In this document: positions 60,057-64,000 of the stretch, piece by piece
Layout: each line of letters starts with the position of its first letter
Position numbering within the stretch: the stretch's first letter is position 1
NCBI GenBank assembly: GCA_964534845.1
Contig: CAZHPV010000001.1
Coordinates: 65,652-129,651 of the forward strand
DNA length: 64,000 nucleotides
Direction of reading: 5' to 3'
Source: CALCKU01 sp964534845
Lineage (GTDB): Bacteria; Pseudomonadota; Alphaproteobacteria; Caulobacterales; Maricaulaceae
The notes under the pieces: model-generated
What the model was told of the DNA's origin: nothing
Databases searched by the model: none
The model's input: the letters and a program-made list of their open reading frames with translations, nothing else
Position numbers and translations under genes: made by a program

Positions 60057-62063
60057 ATGACGGTACGAAATTTATTTATTCTTTTATGCGGCCTTTCCCT
60101 GATTGGGGCTTGCCAGAAGGCAAGTAAGGAAAATCATGACAAGGCAAGTGCTGATCGAGCGTATTCGGATCAAAATGTCGCGCAAATCGATGTGAGTGAC
60201 AGTGTTAAGGCTGCCCATGACAAAGTGCGACGCTTTCTAGATTTTTCTGATAGGGCTGATATTGAACGCGCGGAACGCGGCTTTATCGCCAGTTTTGAGG
60301 GCGAGCCTATCACAGCGGCAAACGGCGAGACGGTCTATGATTATGCGGCCTATGATTTTCTAAAATCGGCACCAGCTGATACAGTTAATCCCAGCCTATG
60401 GCGCCAAAGCCAGCTTAACGCCAAACATGGTCTGTTTAAGGTTGTTGAGGGTATTTATCAGGTCAGAGGTTTTGATCTTTCCAATATTACCTTTATTCGC
60501 GGAGAGACGGGTTGGATTGTCGTCGATCCTCTTATCTCACGCGAAACGGCTAAGCACGCCAAAGCGTTGATTGATAGCGAACTTGGCCCGCTGGGTGTAA
60601 GTGCCGTTATTTTTACCCACTCACATATCGATCATTTTGGCGGGGTTAGAGGTCTCATCTCGGAAGAAGACCTTGAAGCTGGCGTACAATTGGCCGCCCC
60701 GATAGGGTTTGTGCGCGAAAGTATAAGTGAAAATATTCTGGCCGGTAATGCGATGGCGCGGCGTGCCAGCTATATGTTCGGCTCATTACTGACCAAAGAC
60801 GCGGCCCATCAGGTGGGCGTAGGGTTGGGCCAAGCCATTTCTACGGGAACGCCGGGCTTGTTATACCCGAATGTGGATGTAACACATACGGGCCAGAAGA
60901 TTGTGCTGGACGGGGTCGAGATGGATATAATCCTAGCCCTTGAGTCCGAAGCGCCTTCTGAGTTTATGTTTTATATGCCGCGCTATAAGGCGTTTTGTCA
61001 GGCTGAGGTTATTAATCATACCTTTCATAATATGTATACGCCGCGCGGAGCCAAGGTCCGCGATGGACGCTTATGGAGCCGCTATATAGATGAGGCGATT
61101 TATATGTATGGCGACAAGGCGGAGGTCTCCTTTGGGTCCCATCATTGGCCAGTCTGGGGGCAAGAGGAGATTTTGGCGTTCTGGCGAGGCCAGCGCGATC
61201 TATATCGTTACGTACATGACCAGACCGTCCGGCTGGCTAATCAAGGTTTGACGATGCACGAAATTCCTGCCGCTCTTGAACTGCCTGACCGCATTGCCAA
61301 GGGTTTTGCCAATCGGGATTATTACGGTACGCTCAGTCATAATGCGAAGGCACAATATCAACTCTATTTTGGGTATTTTGATGGTAATCCCGCTAATCTA
61401 GACCCTTTACCCCCTGCCGAAGAAGCGCGAAAATTTGTGCGGTATATGGGCGGTGCGGACAGTATTTTGGAAAAGGCCCGCGAGGATTATGCCGGAGGTG
61501 ATTTTCGTTTTGTGGCTACGGTTTTAAATAAGCTGGTTTTTGCTGAACCTGATAATCAGCCCGCCGCAGAGCTTCTGTCCAAGACCTATGCGCAACTTGC
61601 CTATATGGCCGAATCTGGATCATGGCGAAATTTCTATCTCACAGGGGCGCAGGAATTACGCAATGGAATGCAAAAGGCCCAAGTCACAAATACGGCAAGT
61701 CCGGATATGGTCAAAGCGATACCGCTTGATATTTATTTTGATCTTTTGGCTGTTCGACTTAATGGGCCGAAAGCGGCAAAAAAGGATCGGGATGTCAATT
61801 TCATTATAACAGATACGGACCAAAAAGCGCATTTGCTTATCAGAAATGGTACGCTGCATCACAGAATGGGGCAGCAAAAAGACGGCGCGCCGACTGTAAG
61901 CCTCACACGCGAGGCGCTAGACCGTTTAAACCTTAAAACGGCCAGTTTCGGTGAGCTCGTCAAGGAAGGCGTGGCGGGAATTGACGGTAATCCTTTGGCC
62001 ATACGGAGCTTTTTTAATTTAATTGAAGAGCCTGAATTCTGGTTTGAAATCGTCCGGCCTTAA
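60057..62063 (+). CDS. Alkyl sulfatase-like lipoprotein (SdsA/YjcS family)
   Basis: From ATG 60057 (SD GGAGGG 5 nt upstream; ATG 60045 lies before the SD) the protein is 668 residues. It has a lipoprotein signal (LCGLSLIGAC, Cys at 19), then a metallo-beta-lactamase domain with THSHIDH (187-193), a middle dimerisation domain with DPLPPAEEARKFVRYMGGADSILEKARE, and a C-terminal SCP2-like lipid-binding domain. This is the order of Zn alkylsulfatases such as SdsA1, which cleave primary or secondary alkyl sulfates. Its anchoring to a membrane is notable for the family. An SRPBCC gene follows. Confidence 0.93.
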   Translation: MTVRNLFILLCGLSLIGACQKASKENHDKASADRAYSDQNVAQIDVSDSVKAAHDKVRRFLDFSDRADIERAERGFIASFEGEPITAANGETVYDYAAYDFLKSAPADTVNPSLWRQSQLNAKHGLFKVVEGIYQVRGFDLSNITFIRGETGWIVVDPLISRETAKHAKALIDSELGPLGVSAVIFTHSHIDHFGGVRGLISEEDLEAGVQLAAPIGFVRESISENILAGNAMARRASYMFGSLLTKDAAHQVGVGLGQAISTGTPGLLYPNVDVTHTGQKIVLDGVEMDIILALESEAPSEFMFYMPRYKAFCQAEVINHTFHNMYTPRGAKVRDGRLWSRYIDEAIYMYGDKAEVSFGSHHWPVWGQEEILAFWRGQRDLYRYVHDQTVRLANQGLTMHEIPAALELPDRIAKGFANRDYYGTLSHNAKAQYQLYFGYFDGNPANLDPLPPAEEARKFVRYMGGADSILEKAREDYAGGDFRFVATVLNKLVFAEPDNQPAAELLSKTYAQLAYMAESGSWRNFYLTGAQELRNGMQKAQVTNTASPDMVKAIPLDIYFDLLAVRLNGPKAAKKDRDVNFIITDTDQKAHLLIRNGTLHHRMGQQKDGAPTVSLTREALDRLNLKTASFGELVKEGVAGIDGNPLAIRSFFNLIEEPEFWFEIVRP

Positions 62064-62123
62064 TAGGTTGCTCTAGGGTCAAATGTCTTGCTCTTGGGAT
62101 GAAAACATTCATAATACGTCATC

Positions 62124-62678
62124 ATGAAATGGTTTATACGCATAACCGGCGCCATAATTTTATTGTTTGTGGGATTATGTGTCATTGGTTTTTTCATGCC
62201 ATCAAATCAGACAACCGAACGCACGATAAATATTAATGCGGCTCCGGATGATGTCTTTCATTTTATCACTGATCTGCGCGAACATAGTCAATGGTCCAAT
62301 CTTCATGTGAATAACCCTGATCTACAAATTGCCTTTGGCGGAGCTGAATATGGTGTCGGCCAGACAGCGGCGTGGAAAACCGAAAGTCCGCAATCTTCGA
62401 CGGGCATACAGGAAATTATTGAAAGCCGGCCCCCAGAATTTGTACGGACAATCGTCAATATAGACGGTTTGGAAGGCTCTGCCACATTTGCGATAACACC
62501 GTCAGAAGATGAAAGTTCGGTCTCCGTATTAATGCGGGAAGAAATTTCTCTCGGTGGCTTTCCCTATATCCAACGGCTCACAGCCCGTTTGGGACAGGCC
62601 AAGATCAATACGGATTTCGATGCCTCATTAGAGCGCCTTAAAACGGTGGTTGAGGCCGATATTATTGAAACAGAATAG
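62124..62678 (+). CDS. SRPBCC (START-like) lipid/ligand-binding protein
   Basis: The 184-residue protein has one N-terminal membrane helix (ITGAIILLFVGLCVIGFFM) and a polyketide-cyclase/START-like domain: RTININAAPDDVFHFITDLREHSQWSNLHVNNPDLQIAFGG, then the FVRTIVNIDGLEGSATFAITPSEDESSV strands and a C-terminal helix with RLTARLGQAKINTDFDASLERLKTV. Members bind hydrophobic ligands. It is anchored in the inner membrane with the domain outside, 60 nt after the alkylsulfatase. Confidence 0.85.
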   Translation: MKWFIRITGAIILLFVGLCVIGFFMPSNQTTERTININAAPDDVFHFITDLREHSQWSNLHVNNPDLQIAFGGAEYGVGQTAAWKTESPQSSTGIQEIIESRPPEFVRTIVNIDGLEGSATFAITPSEDESSVSVLMREEISLGGFPYIQRLTARLGQAKINTDFDASLERLKTVVEADIIETE

Positions 62679-62715
62679 AGAGCCTAGTCCTCCAATCTTA
62701 ATATTTGCCGGGGCT

Positions 62716-64000
62716 TTAGGGCTCGTCTAACGGCTCAGACGGTAGAAGAATGGGGCGATCCTCCCAGGGATTATCCGCATCATCTTTAAATAGATCGCTC
62801 ACGGCGCCCCTACTGCTACCTAACCCTAAGTTTGATCCATTTCCGAAATTGGCGTCGTCTAAAACGGTTGTCGACGGGCCGCCAGCATTAATACTGTTAT
62901 CGCCAATACCACTATTCCAGGGATTAACGCTCTGGGGTCCGCGTGTGCCGGCCCGTGCGGCGGCTGTACCGCTTCTACTTGGTGCTTTAGATCCAGAATT
63001 TTGATGCGGGGTAAAGCTCTCAAACCCGCTTGCGCTTCGGCCTTGCAGTTTCTTGAGATATTCAGGGCAGTCTTCATGTGTTCGGCCCGCTTCGCGGCAT
63101 CTTATGTCAAGATGAAGCCCTTTATATCCGACCCCTACATTTCTGCCCGCCGGAGGGGTGAGCGTCCATCCGCCTGCACCCAGAGAAGGTGAGCGACGTG
63201 TTCCGCCCGACAATGGGTTGCTGGTTGAACGACGGGCTAAAGGTGCGCTGCCACTGCCTCCCCTATTTGTAGGGGCGCCCAAACCCGTAACGGGTCGACC
63301 CTGACCGGCCTGATTGGGTGGCCGGGTAAGGCTTTGCACCGGAGCGGCCTGCTCTTGCGGAATAGCGCGCTCAGACTCCTCAAATGTTGTAGGCGCTTTT
63401 GGCGAAGCAAGAATTTTTGGCGCTGTTGTAATGACCGGTACTTCTTCTGGCTTGGGCTCGAGCGGCAGCTCTTCTACAGGGGCAGGTTCGATAATTTCCG
63501 GCTCAATAATGTCTGGCTTTATTTCGGTTGGAAGTGGAGGTAATTCTTCAAGCTCGGGTAGGTCGGGCAGCTCTTCGATTACACCTGGCGTCGGCGGTAA
63601 TTCTCGGTCTTGGGGCGGCACATATGGACGCCACTCTCCCGGCGGTTCTTGGGAAAAAATCGGTTCCGGCAATGGCTGAGGTTCGGGGATGGGCTCCGGC
63701 TCCGGTATGGGTTCAGGCAAGGGTTCGGGCTGGGGCTGTGCCAAAAGTTCGGGGTCGAATATTTCAATAATAGGCTGCGGAGGTTGAGGTTCAGGCTCTG
63801 CTTGAGGCGGAACATAGGGGCGCCATTCCCCAGGTGGTTCCTGAGAATATATGGGATCTGAAAAAGGTTCGGGCAAGGGCTCGGGGACCGGTTGCGGTGT
63901 AGGAATAGCCTCGGGTACAATTTGCTCTTGGGAGAGAATTTTCGGTGGTGGCGGTGGTGGTGGTATGTAAACAGGCTCTGGCTCCGGCTCGGGTGCAAGG
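62716..64000 (-). CDS. Pro/Glu-repeat envelope-like protein, 5' end beyond the window
   Basis: The frame is open to the window edge, so the N-terminus is missing; the TTG at 63876 is internal. The visible 428 residues start with a PEPEPEPVYIPPPPPPPK run and a Pro-Glu repeat region in which the 17-residue segment IYSQEPPGEWRPYVPPQ occurs twice (about 63770-63870 and 63600-63670). A Gly/Ser/Arg-rich middle and a small Cys-containing domain (GLHLDIRCREAGRTHEDCPEYLKKLQGR) follow, then an Asp-rich C-terminus. I infer an extracytoplasmic, perhaps periplasm-spanning protein. No family assigned. Confidence 0.75.
   Translation of the reverse strand, partial: LAPEPEPEPVYIPPPPPPPKILSQEQIVPEAIPTPQPVPEPLPEPFSDPIYSQEPPGEWRPYVPPQAEPEPQPPQPIIEIFDPELLAQPQPEPLPEPIPEPEPIPEPQPLPEPIFSQEPPGEWRPYVPPQDRELPPTPGVIEELPDLPELEELPPLPTEIKPDIIEPEIIEPAPVEELPLEPKPEEVPVITTAPKILASPKAPTTFEESERAIPQEQAAPVQSLTRPPNQAGQGRPVTGLGAPTNRGGSGSAPLARRSTSNPLSGGTRRSPSLGAGGWTLTPPAGRNVGVGYKGLHLDIRCREAGRTHEDCPEYLKKLQGRSASGFESFTPHQNSGSKAPSRSGTAAARAGTRGPQSVNPWNSGIGDNSINAGGPSTTVLDDANFGNGSNLGLGSSRGAVSDLFKDDADNPWEDRPILLPSEPLDEP

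Overview
This 64 kb window reads as a chromosomal segment of an alphaproteobacterium. The evidence is an ATP12-type F1-assembly chaperone, a rarA-crcB-rluC-atp12 string, a complete hopanoid (hpn) gene set, TonB-dependent uptake and many short-overlap operons. Base composition looks moderate by eye (not computed). From protein style and the marine flavour (alkylsulfatase, sulfotransferase, GH5, Na+:alanine symporter) a Hyphomonadaceae/Maricaulales-like lineage is plausible, but this is inference. I see no insertion sequences, prophage genes or CRISPR array. One GNAT gene is clearly decayed.

Layout. 1-6.8 kb: the 3' end of a Do/HtrA protease, rarA, a large multi-domain YegP/DUF1508-like membrane protein of unknown role, crcB, rluC, atp12 and an OsmC protein. 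6.8-13.6 kb: a GH5 lipoprotein, two DUF805 membrane proteins, lipB, tRNA-Leu(GAG), a small lipoprotein, an FAD monooxygenase, an enoyl-CoA hydratase-like protein and a small exported protein preceded by three helically phased repeats.

13.7-32.6 kb is the core: a hopanoid locus. mlaA, hpnN and hpnM-like genes form a lipid-transport module. A minus-strand operon of sulfotransferase, paraoxonase-like beta-propeller and hpnA lies opposite ispH-hpnH. Convergent to these are the operons dxs-hpnD-hpnE-shc-hpnG and hpnC-hpnB. Together they supply isoprenoid precursor (Dxs, IspH), make squalene in three steps (HpnC, HpnD, HpnE), cyclise it (Shc), add and trim the adenosyl side chain (HpnH, HpnG), and offer candidate tailoring enzymes (HpnA, HpnB, sulfotransferase, PON-like). 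The sulfotransferase/PON-like/HpnA operon is the most likely place for undescribed chemistry.

32.7-45.9 kb: glutaryl-CoA dehydrogenase, a fatty-acid desaturase with a TIM-barrel partner, an APC permease, tRNA-Arg(ACG), the GNAT pseudogene, a P1 peptidase with phhB, a VanZ-like protein, an exported repeat protein with a Ser/Gly tail, a GNAT protein, an alanine symporter, an aromatic/aspartate aminotransferase and PPK2.

46-64 kb: YceI, an Uup-type ABC-F protein, a TonB receptor followed by prfA, a TadG-like VWA protein, tRNA-fMet, a response regulator, FemAB-like, HIT and RidA proteins, a nitroreductase, a candidate structured RNA region, an MBL hydrolase, an FMN-dependent glutamate-synthase-like protein, an alkylsulfatase lipoprotein, an SRPBCC protein, and the 3' part of a Pro/Glu-repeat protein running off the window edge.
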